64,000 nt of DNA from Camellia lanceoleosa. Taxonomy: Eukaryota; Streptophyta; Magnoliopsida; Ericales; Theaceae. Under the pieces are notes generated by a model. That model was given only the letters and a program-made list of their open reading frames with translations, ran no database searches and was not told where the DNA came from. The stretch lies in contig CM045762.1 of NCBI GenBank assembly GCA_025200525.1, positions 79,047,217 through 79,111,216 on the forward strand, in the 5' to 3' direction. The translations under genes and the position numbers were made by a program. Position 1 is the stretch's first letter; each line of letters begins with the position of its first letter. This document shows positions 22,201 to 32,385 of this stretch, one piece after another.

Positions 22201-23826
22201 TGTTTGATGAAAAACGCCATTAATTCTGATAGGACCTATTGGACAATAAATCCACCTATTAGGACCTACATGTAAGTTTCCCTTAAGAATATTTCCGTTG
22301 AACTAATGAAAAGCCATGCATTATTGATTGGAGCACTTTCATTGGCCTCTGCAATATAAGCATTCCTTTCTAGTTTGGCTGCAAAGCATTTGAAGGTTTA
22401 AAAGAGGATCTGAACCCAAGAAATACACAACTGCCTTACTACTAGGTTCCATCTTTACCATTGTGGCAGGAGTTGGGTATTGAAGTTCTTGTTCTCACTG
22501 TTAGTGCTTTGCTTTGAGTCAATAATACTTTTATGTTGTGATGGTGTGGCCTTTAGCTCTATGGACCAGCTAACTTTGAAGTAGTGCTATCTGTGTTCCA
22601 CTAACACCCCTCCCATGTCTTTATATGGTATCAAATAATATTGAATTTTCTGATTGGTAGATTGTGTATTTGATGGATCAGATCAAACAGGCCATAAAAT
22701 CCTCTATTGAACTGAACTCAAATCTGCTGGTACAGAGACTTTAGTTGGCAAATAGTTGAGATAACTGTCCAACCTTGTGTTATGAACAACTTGTGTAGGC
22801 CTACACTTTATTCTCTGCTTCATTTGATTGTTCTTTACATATATTGCTAGCATCTTGACAGAGTGATTTGAGTAACAACAATCCTAGTTTGTAGTATCTT
22901 GACGGAGTGATTTTGTTAATGTTCAATGTTTAAGCTGAGTGGCTTAGATGTCAACATTCATGCTTACTGGTCCCAAATTATGCTCTGTTGTGTTAATAAT
23001 TTCTTTTTCAATGGGTAATATATTGACAGCTATTTCACATATTATGTGTTTGGTTTTCATGCATATTCTCCATAATTAAAGCTTTTGGCATCAGAGGATG
23101 TGTTCTCCGAAAGTTCTGCCTTGAAGAATCTTAAACGTCTGGAGCTACAAACTCGGTATTCAAAATCTTATTTGCTTGGTATGTGTGCATTGTTGGAGGG
23201 TTCTCCCAACCTCAAGACAATGATACTAGACTATCTTCCACAGATGGATAGAGATGTAAGTACACATAATGGCCCTGTTTAGTGTAGTTTATGGAGCTGC
23301 TTATATTTTTTATTTTTATTTTTATTTTGAAAATTTTCAAGTTTATGCCGGTGTGTTTAATGCAAATTCTCCTTACAAATTACGAGGTAGAAATATCTAT
23401 CTTATATTTGCGGAAAAAAAACTGATTATTGAGAAGTAGAAAAAAATGGTGCTTTTAGTTTCTGTTTTATAATTTTCTGCTTTTAGCTTGTAAGAAGTTG
23501 CCCCAAACATGCCCAATGCTTGTTGATTTTGATTGTGACTGCATGGGGCTCGATTGTCTGAACCTTTGAAATTACTAGATTTTCATGAACTTTGTTGTTT
23601 CATTTTGCAGGAGAGCTTATCAGAAGATTTACTAGATAAACCAATCAGTCTAAGCATGCCAAATCTCAGACAAGTTAAGATGAACAATTTTCAGGGAACA
23701 GCCAATGAAATAGATTTTGTGAAGCTTTTAAAAATGCAAGGATCGGTTTTAGAGAAGATCGTCATAATTCCTGCAAAAGGCCATGAAACCACACATCCTC
23801 GAACAGTTCTTCGTAGAATTTTGTAG
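16280..23826 (+). CDS. F-box/LRR/FBD protein, three exons, 455 codons plus stop
   Basis: Exons are 16,280-17,257, 23,082-23,255 and 23,611-23,826, all joined in phase 0, with donors AAG|GTATAA and GAT|GTAAGT and acceptors AAAG|CTT and TGCAG|GAG. The product starts with a 12-Glu run from a GAA microsatellite, then an F-box at about residues 24-65 ('FPIDLLLYILSFLP', 'SRKWRNLW'), LRR-like sequence with a DDDDDNDND stretch, and an FBD-type C-terminus (about 385-455, 'FQGTANEIDFVKLL...VLEKIVI'). Family knowledge: such proteins recruit targets to SKP1-CUL1-F-box ubiquitin ligases. The target is unknown. Intron 1 is 5.8 kb and full of transposon remnants, while intron 2 is 355 bp. Total length fits the family. 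The frame stops one codon past exon 1, so intron retention would give a short protein lacking the FBD part. The exon model is by eye. Confidence 0.88.
17463..17598. mobile_element. Small insertion in intron 1, block B only
   Basis: About 135 bp, bounded by 'cttttttttaa'-like direct repeats, interrupts sequence that is continuous in block A near 6,535. It contains 'gtttgggactcctttgggg'. Family not identified. Confidence 0.4.
17774..18164. mobile_element. Palindromic (foldback) element, copy e
   Basis: Same relative position as copy c in block A, with matching ends 'gggccaagtttctctctag' and 'ctagagacaagcctggccc'. The inner arms contain 'taaaaaatcacgttgatcgg' and 'ccgatcaacgtaattttttt'. It was inherited through the duplication. 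Confidence 0.75.
18372..18620. mobile_element. About 250-bp insertion in intron 1, block B only
   Basis: Block A is continuous at about 7,270 ('tatttattttaataaaatag'). Block B has about 250 bp here, starting 'gggtggtgacaggctgc' and ending before 'ataatataaaatag'. It is less AT-rich than its surroundings. I see no inverted ends and no clear target repeat; a SINE or a gene fragment is possible. Confidence 0.45.
21067..21230. mobile_element. Tourist-like MITE with TAA target repeats, block B only
   Basis: The ends GGGGTTGTTTGGG and GCCAAACTTAGCC are near-inverted, flanked by TAA (21,064-21,066 and 21,231-21,233). That 3-bp repeat is typical of PIF/Harbinger elements. The empty site is in block A near 10,790. 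It holds two 'gtgacttaaataagata' units. Confidence 0.8.
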
Positions 23827-26583
23827 GTGTGAAATTTCTCGAGGTCCATTGAAAAATTTAATAGATTTATTCATCAGCATTAATTTTATTTGAGGATTGG
23901 TAGTTTTTATTTTTAACTCAGTGTTTGTCTTGAGTTACATTCTCAAGCTTTCAATTGTACATTGACACTTTAACTAATCAGTGGTGATACAAACCACTAA
24001 TTTAGGAGCACTAATGCCAGCTCATTAGCTCGCAGTGCAAGAAAAAAAAAAAAAAGCCAAACCATCACATCACGGTGAGACCCACAGCAATGTTACCTAA
24101 TTAGTGCAGTTTTAGAGCTGCTACTTTAGTGGTTCCAAACATTATTCTGAACTAATGGACTGAGTTCTTCCCTACTGTTTGGAAATGCCCTAGTTTGCAA
24201 TTCTGTTTGGCAGTTTAGTATCATGCCTTTTAGCCCATGCTGTTTGGAATAGTGTATTGGCTAGGCTGATCTAACCCATGGATGTGAAAATGGCCTGTGG
24301 CCCATGCCCAGACTGAAGCCCGTCTAAATAAGCCTGGCCCAAAATCCATCCAAGCCCGCAATCTGGCCTGGCCTACTAGGCCCAGAAGACCTGAAAATTT
24401 GAAAAAGAACAAAAAAACAAAAGATTATTTTCAATCTTGAGAATTTTCACGTTGTTTAAATTCTATTAAAATTATGTAATAAATATTTAATTATAAATTT
24501 TAATAAATTTATTTAACATAATAATGCAAGTTAAATAAATTAATAAAAGTCATGAATTATTAATATTTTCTTATTATGTTATGTGGTTACCACAATAAAA
24601 CACACAAGGTTTCAAATGAATCCTATATCAAAGCACTGTATTTAACATTTGGTGGTTAATAGAATGCGGTGAGTCTTGTATTAGTTATTTATTTATTTAT
24701 TATTAAATTCTACATTATAAGAGTAATTGGAATTGGTTCACTAGTTTTATTATTAGATAAATATATATTTCTAATTTTAAAATGTTCAAATTTGAAGAAG
24801 AATATATTTTCTATGAACTCTAGTCGTGTATCCATATTTTTACGTCAATATAGGAAAAATTTACAGTGTGCAATCTTAAAAAAATTATGATTTTTTGTGA
24901 TAAAAATTAAAAATAATTGTGGTGTGAAACATTATTCGACTAACACAAAAAAAAAATCATTATTTAATAACAAATAAACACATCTTTAATCTCATTAAAC
25001 TCGTTCAATCTAAAATTAATCTCATTAAACTTTTACTTTTAGGCTTCGTTTGGAAAGTTGAATTAGTTTTTTAGTTTTTTTAATCCAAGTTAAAAAGTTC
25101 ATTTGGGTTAGTTTTTTTGACTTCTTTATGATTTAGATGTGATATTTTATCTTATTATTTTTTTAATTTATTTTATTTTTTTGTGACTAATTTAACCAAA
25201 AAAATCAACCCAATCCAATTGCCAAACAACACGTTAGCTATTTGACTAACACATGCAAGCAAGTGTGAGAGAAGAAAAGACAAAATAATTGCTTCCTCCA
25301 CCCTCCCACCCCCTTTTCCATTTTGGGTTGGGATCCCAAGACACTCAACCACTACCTAAAATTAATCTAAAAAATTATTATGATGAGCTAAATAAATATA
25401 TTTTTAAATTTTTTATAAAAAAAAAAATATGTAAGAAGCTAAAGAAATGAAATGATTAAAAAAATAAAAATATAAAAAATGTGCTAATATTTAACCTGCC
25501 AAATAAGTTCTAAGTATGATTATTACAAATTTTCCATTATTCTTTTATTTTATTTTATTTTATTTATTTTTATTCGGAAAAGATGATAAGACTTGTAGTG
25601 CTGAAAATTAATAGTTTGACCCAAATGGAAATGAAACAGACCTAACACAAATCTAGCTTAGAAATATCGCCCCCCGGAAATGCTTTACTTCTATGCCTCT
25701 GTACCATAGGTTGGGCCAACTTGGATGCCCCTATTTCCAACAAGTTACTAGTTAGGATTATGGAACTATCTATCACTCGAGAAGTAAGTTGGTCTTTGTG
25801 TTAGTTTAGGATATGAACTGACTTTTTAATTATTTTAATTTAAAATTTAAAAGTCTTATTTGAGATAAAATTTTTGATTTTTTTTTTTTTTGAGAGAAAA
25901 ATAAAACGATTATAATTTGAATGTGACATTTTGTCTTATTGAACTAAAAAGTATATTTTATCTTTTTGTAATTATTTTAATCCCAACCCATCTTCTCAAA
26001 CGATGACTTTGTCTAGTCGTTAAAAAAAATTATATAGATGGAATCTCTACACTTTTCTTTTGTCGGAAGGAAACTACGCATGATATTGATGTAATTGGGT
26101 AGAAGCACACATTAGGTGTTTCATTTTGGTCATAGGTCACATCTACGAATATTTGATGATAGTATTATTATGAGTTGCATGCATCATATACTATTGCCGC
26201 ACGAGGAAGGCAGTGTTCGAGATGAGACACATAATTCTCCTAGATTAGATGTCTAAGCCTCATTAGTCTAACAAGTCAAATGATTTTGTAATTTAGTTGA
26301 AGCGTGTACGGAGAAGATATAAAGCACAACTTTAAATTTGTTGATTAAAAAATAAATATTTAAAGTAAATTATTTTTCTAAACCTGTTGATTTTAGATCA
26401 ATGTCAAGATTAGAGGCATCGGCAATTGATTGTTTTGTGCAAAATACTACGAGTTGAGAAAAGAGATAATTTCAATACTCGCTTTATATGGAAAAACCAT
26501 TTCTGAAATTCTAGATTAATCAAAAAAAGTAAACTAAATCAAAGCCTTTAATAAAATGGAAGAATTGCCAAAAATAGGCCATC
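23827..26583. other. Intergenic, MITE fragments, no gene
   Basis: This is the downstream flank of the F-box gene. It is AT-rich, with a 'ggcccatgcccagactgaagccc' type GC patch at 24,290-24,390 like common dispersed plant repeats. It holds two members of the 'tttggaaag...gactttttt' MITE family (about 25,042-25,232 and about 25,797-26,010). I see no ORF worth calling. Confidence 0.6.
25042..25232. mobile_element. Tourist-like MITE
   Basis: The left end is GGCTTCGTTTGGAAAG and the right end TTGCCAAACAACAC, weakly inverted. The interior 'tttgacttctttatgattt...tgtgactaattta' is typical of the family in this window. Target repeat not clear. Confidence 0.5.
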
Positions 26584-26599
26584 AAAGGCTTAGATTGAG

Positions 26600-28238
26600 A
26601 CCAAATTCTGGGGATCATATGAGGTGGAAGGCTTCAAACTCTGGTTTGTTCAAGGTGAGCTTCCTGTTTAATTGGCTTCTGTCTTGTTCTGGCCAGATCT
26701 GGATATGCCTAATCATATTTTGAACAATACCACACCTCCTAAAGCTTAAGTCCTATCTTGGCTTGTTTGGAGAGGAAGAGTGAAAACTACAGCTTTCTTG
26801 CAGGTTATGTTGGGTATACCTCCTTAGTGGAGTTTGCAACCCAATTGATTTGTTAAAAGAATTTTAATTAGGTTTGATTTGGGTATAATATATTTTATCT
26901 AATTTGTAGAGACCCAATTCAATTTGGTAACAACTAGGATTTTGATAAAACAAGCCCAAGATTTAATAATATATATATATATATATTGTTGTCTTTGTTT
27001 TTTTGGTCTGTGGGATGATATGCTGTATGGCTGCTCCATTATTTAGTTTTACGAAGGTGAGCAACTGGTGATCATTATTATTGGTGAGATTAATACTTGT
27101 TTCGGTGGATTTGATTCCGTGGTGTGGTTTTGGATGGTGTTTGGTGACACTAATTTGGATTATTATTTTGGGTCTTCTATAATTTTATTTTGAAGATTTT
27201 TTCTATTTAGTAAGGTCTTTCTTCTTATTTATTTGTGATTATTTAGAATTCACCTAAGGGTGGTTTTAGGTTTGTGAGACTATTCGTATCTCGTTTGTAA
27301 TCGTTTGAAAACTTTTTGGTTGATAGTGGAATCGGATTTCGATCTCCGTAGACATACCTCACATTGAGGAAACCACGTAAAAATTTTGTGTTGCTTTTGA
27401 TTTAATTTTTCTACATTAGTTTTTTATTCCCATTAATTAATTTGCTCGTGGAAAATCATATTTTCCCTAACAGGTTATTGGGGTCCTTAAAAGTGGTACT
27501 GTTCCTCTGTGTGTCTTCTGTAATAGTGATTCTGAAACCCTCAATCATGTGTTTTTGTTATGCCCCTCCATTTGGAAGGTGTAGTCTGATATTGTTGATT
27601 GGTGGGGTATGCAATGGGTGATCCCTGCCTCAGTTGTTGAACTCCTGCATTGGTGGTTTGGATCTAAATTTAGAAAAAAGGAACTCCAAATCTGGAAAGC
27701 CATTCCTATTGCAGTGCTGTTGTCAATTTGGAAGCATAGGAATGAATGACTATTTGTTCAATGCTGTGCCCGACCAAACATTGGTAAACTATGTGAGCTC
27801 ATAAAAGTCAAAGTGGCTTATTGGATGAAGAACCACTCTATTAGGAGAGTCTGTATTCTTTCCGTGATTTTATCTCTAACTTGAGGCTAATCAGCAGCTG
27901 CATCTGATCCATGTGTCTGCTGCTGCTGCAGTTTGGGTGTTAGATTAGTGTTGGGTGTGCTGCTGCTGCTTTAGTTTGGGTGTTGAATCAGTGTGGGCTG
28001 CTTATTGCTTTGTGCTTGTTTCCTATGTTCTTGCTCTTTGTTGACTTCTCACCAACTTTGTGCATAGTGCTAGCAAATGATTGAGTTTATTTCTTATTAC
28101 CAACCTAGTTGGGATTGCGAAGCGAACTTTGATACTATTTACACTTTCCCTCCCTCTTTAATGATGTTTCCTCTTATATATTTGTACGTTTCGATTCATC
28201 AATAAAGTTCTTCTTTTGCAGATCAAAAAAAAAGAAAG
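26600..28238 (+). mobile_element. 5'-truncated LINE (L1-type non-LTR retrotransposon)
   Basis: Direct repeats of 16 bp (aaaggcttagattgag) lie at 26,584-26,599 and 28,239-28,254. The right one follows an A-rich tail (about 28,224-28,238), as left by target-primed insertion. Only the C-terminal end of ORF2 remains: the conceptual sequence around 27,480-27,830 has a zinc-binding RVT domain (C-x2-C and H-x5-C in 'CVFCNSD...LNHVFLLCP', then 'IWKHRNE'), with in-frame stops. The upstream part, around 26,630-26,800, is cut off from it by a solo LTR. It cannot move on its own. Confidence 0.8.
26808..27472. mobile_element. Solo LTR inside the LINE
   Basis: The ends TGTTGGGTATA and TTCCCTAACA are the usual TG...CA pair. 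GGTTA flanks both sides (26,803-26,807 and 27,473-27,477), a 5-bp target duplication. No internal coding region. The 665-bp length and ends suggest a copia-type LTR, but the family was not identified. It splits the LINE zinc-binding region. Confidence 0.82.
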
Positions 28239-28254
28239 AAAGGCTTAGATTGAG

Positions 28255-29204
28255 CTTTGAGTAAGAAAATTTACTTTAAAAAAAAAAGAAAAAAGAAAAA
28301 AAAAGAAGTAAATCTGTCATGAAACAAAAACATGATTAAAAATGTGATCAAAACGATTGATTTTATCCAAAATTTGACAGATCTGATGGAAGTTGTTAGT
28401 GAATATTGTATATATATTATATTCACTATATGTATATATTAGATATTGTAACAAAAGTCATCAATTTTATAAATCTTGTTCAGCACTATCCAAAATGAAA
28501 TCTTTGAAATTTTTCTAAGCTTTGGGGTCTAAATAGTCTTGACGCCTTCCTCTACTATATACGTTGCAACACTTTTCGTAGAACACTTATTAACATATTA
28601 TCAAGTTTAAAATAATTAACTTTTTATAGAACGCTTATTAACATATTAACAAATTTAAAATAATTAAATAGACGGAAGTGCTTTAATAAAGCGTTTGAAG
28701 TTGTCGTTCATTTATAGAAAACTCGTACAAATAATTTAGGATGAGCTACCAATAATTCATGTAAAATTCACACCAAAACAAGCATGCCTATAAAGGGTTA
28801 TGAGTCAATAACACTCGTACCTACCCTAAAATTATACAGATCTTTTCATCTTTGGATGCAGCTAAGTTAGTCATAGTTCTAGTTTATCTGGTTTTGCAAA
28901 AAACTAAAAACAAACAAACAAATAAATAAAATGTCAAGTCATAGACACCATACAACACAGCTAAATTTATCAAGTCTCATTTCATGCTCAAATCAAAGGC
29001 CCCAGTTTCGAAACTATCCACACGCTTGAGGAGAAATTATTAGATTTTTTTGGTATATGATGTGACATCAACGTCCTTGAGAATCTTTAATATATGACTT
29101 TTCAAATGTTGCATATCTGACAAGAGGCCAAAATTGAATTACACTTTCATTAATAAGGTGAATTGTGTCTACTCATGATTTGGATATAGAACTTTTAGTT
29201 TAGG
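28255..29204. other. Intergenic, nothing recognised
   Basis: AT-rich with A-runs after the LINE target repeat. No ORF or repeat structure that I can support. Confidence 0.5.
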
Positions 29205-29637
29205 CACTACAAAAAATTTTGCCAAAAGTCAAAAAAAGTCGCAAAAAGGTAGGTTTTTTTCTTTAATTCGAAAAAATAATAATTCGCAAAACTTTTCGTG
29301 AAATTTTTTTAAAATTAGATAATTAAAAAAACTAATTTAGTAAATCAAAAAAATATTTCAGTTTTTTTTTTTTTTTTTTTTTTTCACAACAATTTTTTTT
29401 TTTTTTTTTTTTTTATTTTTTTCACTAATTTTGCTTAAAGCTCTTAATTTTTTTCTCAAAAAAAAAAAAAAAAAAGCAGCAAAAAAAAAAAAAAAATCCA
29501 TCTCTCTCAACTCCCCTCGAACCCCCAACTAAAACCCCACCAAAAACCAAACCCCAAACCTCTCCCTCCCACTATGCCAACACTATTATAATATATAATA
29601 ATATAATATTATATATTTATATATTATTATTATTTTT

Positions 29638-29677
<40 letters not shown>

Positions 29678-29899
29678 TTATATAAAAAAAAAATAATTTA
29701 ATAAAAAAAAAAAAAAAATTTTTTAAAAAATTTTTTTAATAAATTTTATAAATTTAATAAATAATTTTTATAAATTATTTACTTTAATTACTTTATTTAT
29801 ATTAAATAATGCAAATTGTATAAATAATAGTTTATTTTGGTAACAAAGTTTTAGTTTAAAAAACCAAAAAAAACTCTTTTAAAAAGAGAGTTTTGAGAA

Positions 29900-29939
<40 letters not shown>

Positions 29940-30269
29940 AAAAAAAAAAAAAAAGAAAAAATGTTTATAAAATAAAAAAGAAAAATAAAACGTTTTTTTT
30001 TTAATTAAAACTTTTTGCTACTAAATTACTTTATTAATTTAAAAGGAAAAACTTTTGACTTTTATTTTTTTTTTAATTTTAAAAAAACTATATTTCGCTA
30101 TATTATCATACTAAATTTTCTTTTAATGTTTCTTTTTGGTAAACTTTTTACTCGCTAAGTTAAAGTAAGTGTTATGTTCCAAAAGCTGTTTTTTTTTTTA
30201 GTATTTTTTTTGACTTTTTTTTCACGATTTTTGGTTTTTTGGTCGCTAATTGTGATTTTTCTTGTAGTG
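29205..30269. mobile_element. Non-autonomous CACTA-type transposon
   Basis: It starts CACTACAAAAAATTTT and ends ATTTTTCTTGTAGTG, with AGG on both sides (29,202-29,204 and 30,270-30,272). CACTA ends and a 3-bp target repeat are the hallmark of the En/Spm superfamily. Subterminal sequence is also inverted ('ccaaaagtcaaaaaaagtcg' against 'gactttttttcacgattttt'). The interior is extremely AT-rich, with long A and T runs and a TA repeat near 29,640-29,670. No transposase; length about 1,065 bp. Confidence 0.85.
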
Positions 30270-30272
30270 AGG

Positions 30273-31242
30273 GCAATTTATACTTGTGATCTTTGTAATA
30301 AGACAAAAATTGAACAAAATTTTTATCAATAAGGTCAATGGTGATTATACTCGTGATCCTTATAATTTGTTTCTTGTGTTGATTTAGTTTATATAGTTTC
30401 AATTTTATCTATTTTGTCTCTTAATTCTTCAGTGTGTCAATTTAGTCCAATTGAACAAACATGTTAAAAAATTGAATCATTTCAAATTGTATCAATTTAA
30501 TCTAAAATAGTTTATTCGAATGGGAATGAACCATTTCAAACTGGACGTCAACCTGTTAATCATTTTGAGATTTGAGAAGAGTAAGTGGACTAATTTGTTC
30601 TTAATTTTAGTCCAACTTCTAAAGGGACATTAAAAATTAGACTAAATTGATATAATGTGAAAGTTGCAAAGTAAATTGGATGCAATTAGTTAGAATATAA
30701 AGACTAACACAAAAAGTAAATTATAGAGACTATGGGTGCAATTTACCCTCATTGGTTTATATATGAACTAGCCCCTCCTCTCATTTTGATAATCAAAAAC
30801 CGTGTCCTATGCAAGGTCCCACCCCAAGTGTTAGTAAAATTTCTGTTTAGGCTATAATCAACATGCCTCAACACAAATTTCACTAAACAAAGCCAACAAA
30901 TGATCAAGAATTGTGTACGATTCTATCGCTTTGAAAGATACAAGGATTTCTTTGAACCAGATAAATTAACAAGAAGAAAAAAAAAGTAACAAAGGAAATT
31001 TGTAAATTTCCTAAATTTACAAGTAGATTCCTCCTTTTATAGTAGATTCCTCTTTTTATAGCAATCAGGCCTGTTGGTCAATAACTACAAGGTACAATTA
31101 CTACTCACCACAGTTCTTTACTATAATCCAAACCATGGGTTCAGCACAACACCTTTATAACTGCCTCTTAAATTAGGAATTTGCCACTTGTCCCTATGAT
31201 TTATCTTTGGCATAACCATTAATAATTTTCTCTTCCCTCTGT
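30273..31242. other. Intergenic, nothing recognised
   Basis: AT-rich sequence without a supportable gene or element, ending at the copia target repeat. Confidence 0.5.
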
Positions 31243-31247
31243 TTCTA

Positions 31248-31518
31248 ATAAAATAACTAATCGAGAAATAGAGAAACAATCTAAAGCACAGGTGCATCCT
31301 TAGGAATTGTCTGTGACACCAACTGCATCACAAGCATGTGTGGTTAGAAGATTGAGCAGATATAGTTGTACAAGTTGTAGTGGTTAGGTTCTTGAGTCAA
31401 TTAGAATATTATTAGAGTGATATACACGTATATATGAGTGATGTATTTACTGAGTATACAAATATCTTGTAAACTGTTGAGTTGGCGTAATGAGAATATG
31501 TGATTTAGTCTTTCTACA
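31248..31518 (+). repeat. Copia 5' LTR
   Basis: 271 bp aligned along its length with 58,423-58,691. It ends in CTACA directly before the primer-binding site. The first bases read TAATAA where the 3' LTR has TGATAA, so the canonical TG start is mutated here. Confidence 0.9.
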
Positions 31519-31530
31519 TGGTATTAGAGC
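31519..31530 (+). promoter_or_regulatory. Copia primer-binding site
   Basis: TGGTATTAGAGC, one base from the TGGTATCAGAGC complementary to plant initiator tRNA-Met, sits immediately after the 5' LTR. Confidence 0.85.
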
Positions 31531-31559
31531 AGCAAGCCCTCACGAGCAACTCAAGATGC

Positions 31560-32385
31560 ATCAATGGAGGATTATGCTTCACTGCCTTCAAATCTGACTC
31601 TGCTTATCTCAAATTCAGTTCGTTGGTGACTGTAAAACTTGATTCAACTAACTACTTGATATGGAAAAAATTAAATGCACAATGTGCTTAGAGCAACAGG
31701 TCTTCTTGGCTATGTTAATGGATCTAATCCATGTCCCTCATCAGAGATTGTCAATTCTGATGGGAAATCGATTCCTAATCCAAAATATCAACAATGGCAG
31801 ACAATCGATGCACATCTTTTCAATTGTCTAACTGTAATTTTGTCATCAACGATCTACTCATCGGTTCTTCATCTTCAACATCTTGATCAGGTTTGGCGAG
31901 CTATTGAGAAATGATTTACTTTAGTTTCTAGATTGTATATTCATTAGTTGAAGAACAAACTTCAAATTATCATCAAGAAACCTTTTTCAATTGAAGATTA
32001 TCTCTCACAAATCAAGGACATATCTGATCAATTGGCTTTATCCTTTGCTCTAGTTGATGATGAAGACCTAGTTCTTCTGACTTTGAATGCATTATCAGAG
32101 GAATACAACTCTTTCAACACTTCCATTTGAACTCGATCTGAAGCAATTTTGATGGAGGATCTTTTTTCTCTTTTGTGTTCTGAGTAACTCATATTCGAAA
32201 GCAAATTTAAACATTCCACTAGACATGATCTAAATGTTGCCTATAGTGCAACTACTAAAGGATCTCATTTCCCTTCGAATAGTGGTTTTGAGTCTCACAA
32301 TTCTTCAAATTTTGGATCAAATCATGGTTTTCAATCCAATTCGAGAGGCTGATCTCAATACAGAGGTTCTAAAGGTGATCGGTAT
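31560..32385 (+). pseudogene. Copia gag, N-terminal part (broken)
   Basis: Conceptual translation shows a gag of the plant copia (UBN2-like) type, with segments such as 'NYLIWKKLNAQ', 'YQQWQTIDAHLFNCL', 'HLDQVWRAIEK', 'DYLSQIKDISDQLA' and 'LLTLNALSEEYNSF', separated by frameshifts and stops (for example at about 31,912 and 32,128). Gag would form the particle that packages the element RNA. Gypsy-1 cuts it at 32,386. The basic Arg/Gly-rich tail and zinc knuckle resume at about 41,878. Confidence 0.8.

Larger units (their letters stand above)
14474..22998 (+). repeat. Segmental tandem duplication, block B
   Basis: Second copy of block A, containing exon 1 and most of intron 1 of the complete F-box gene. 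Apart from the elements listed separately it is non-coding. It lacks most of the block A insertions and has a few of its own (about 17,463, about 18,372 and 21,067). The stretch 14,160-14,473 before it is AT-rich, with a T-run, a GAA microsatellite and no gene. Confidence 0.9.
17258..23081 (+). other. Intron 1 of the complete F-box gene
   Basis: A 5.8-kb intron, non-coding. It contains palindromic element e, two block-B-only insertions, a Tourist-like MITE and an old GCCTCGCC-type repeat. An ORF at 20,191-20,376 on the minus strand is shared with block A but looks like chance ORF conservation through duplication. Confidence 0.75.

Noticed and set aside
29580..29700. TA-rich block as a possible matrix-attachment or centromeric element
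   Set aside because: It lies inside the CACTA-type element and is explained as its AT-rich interior.
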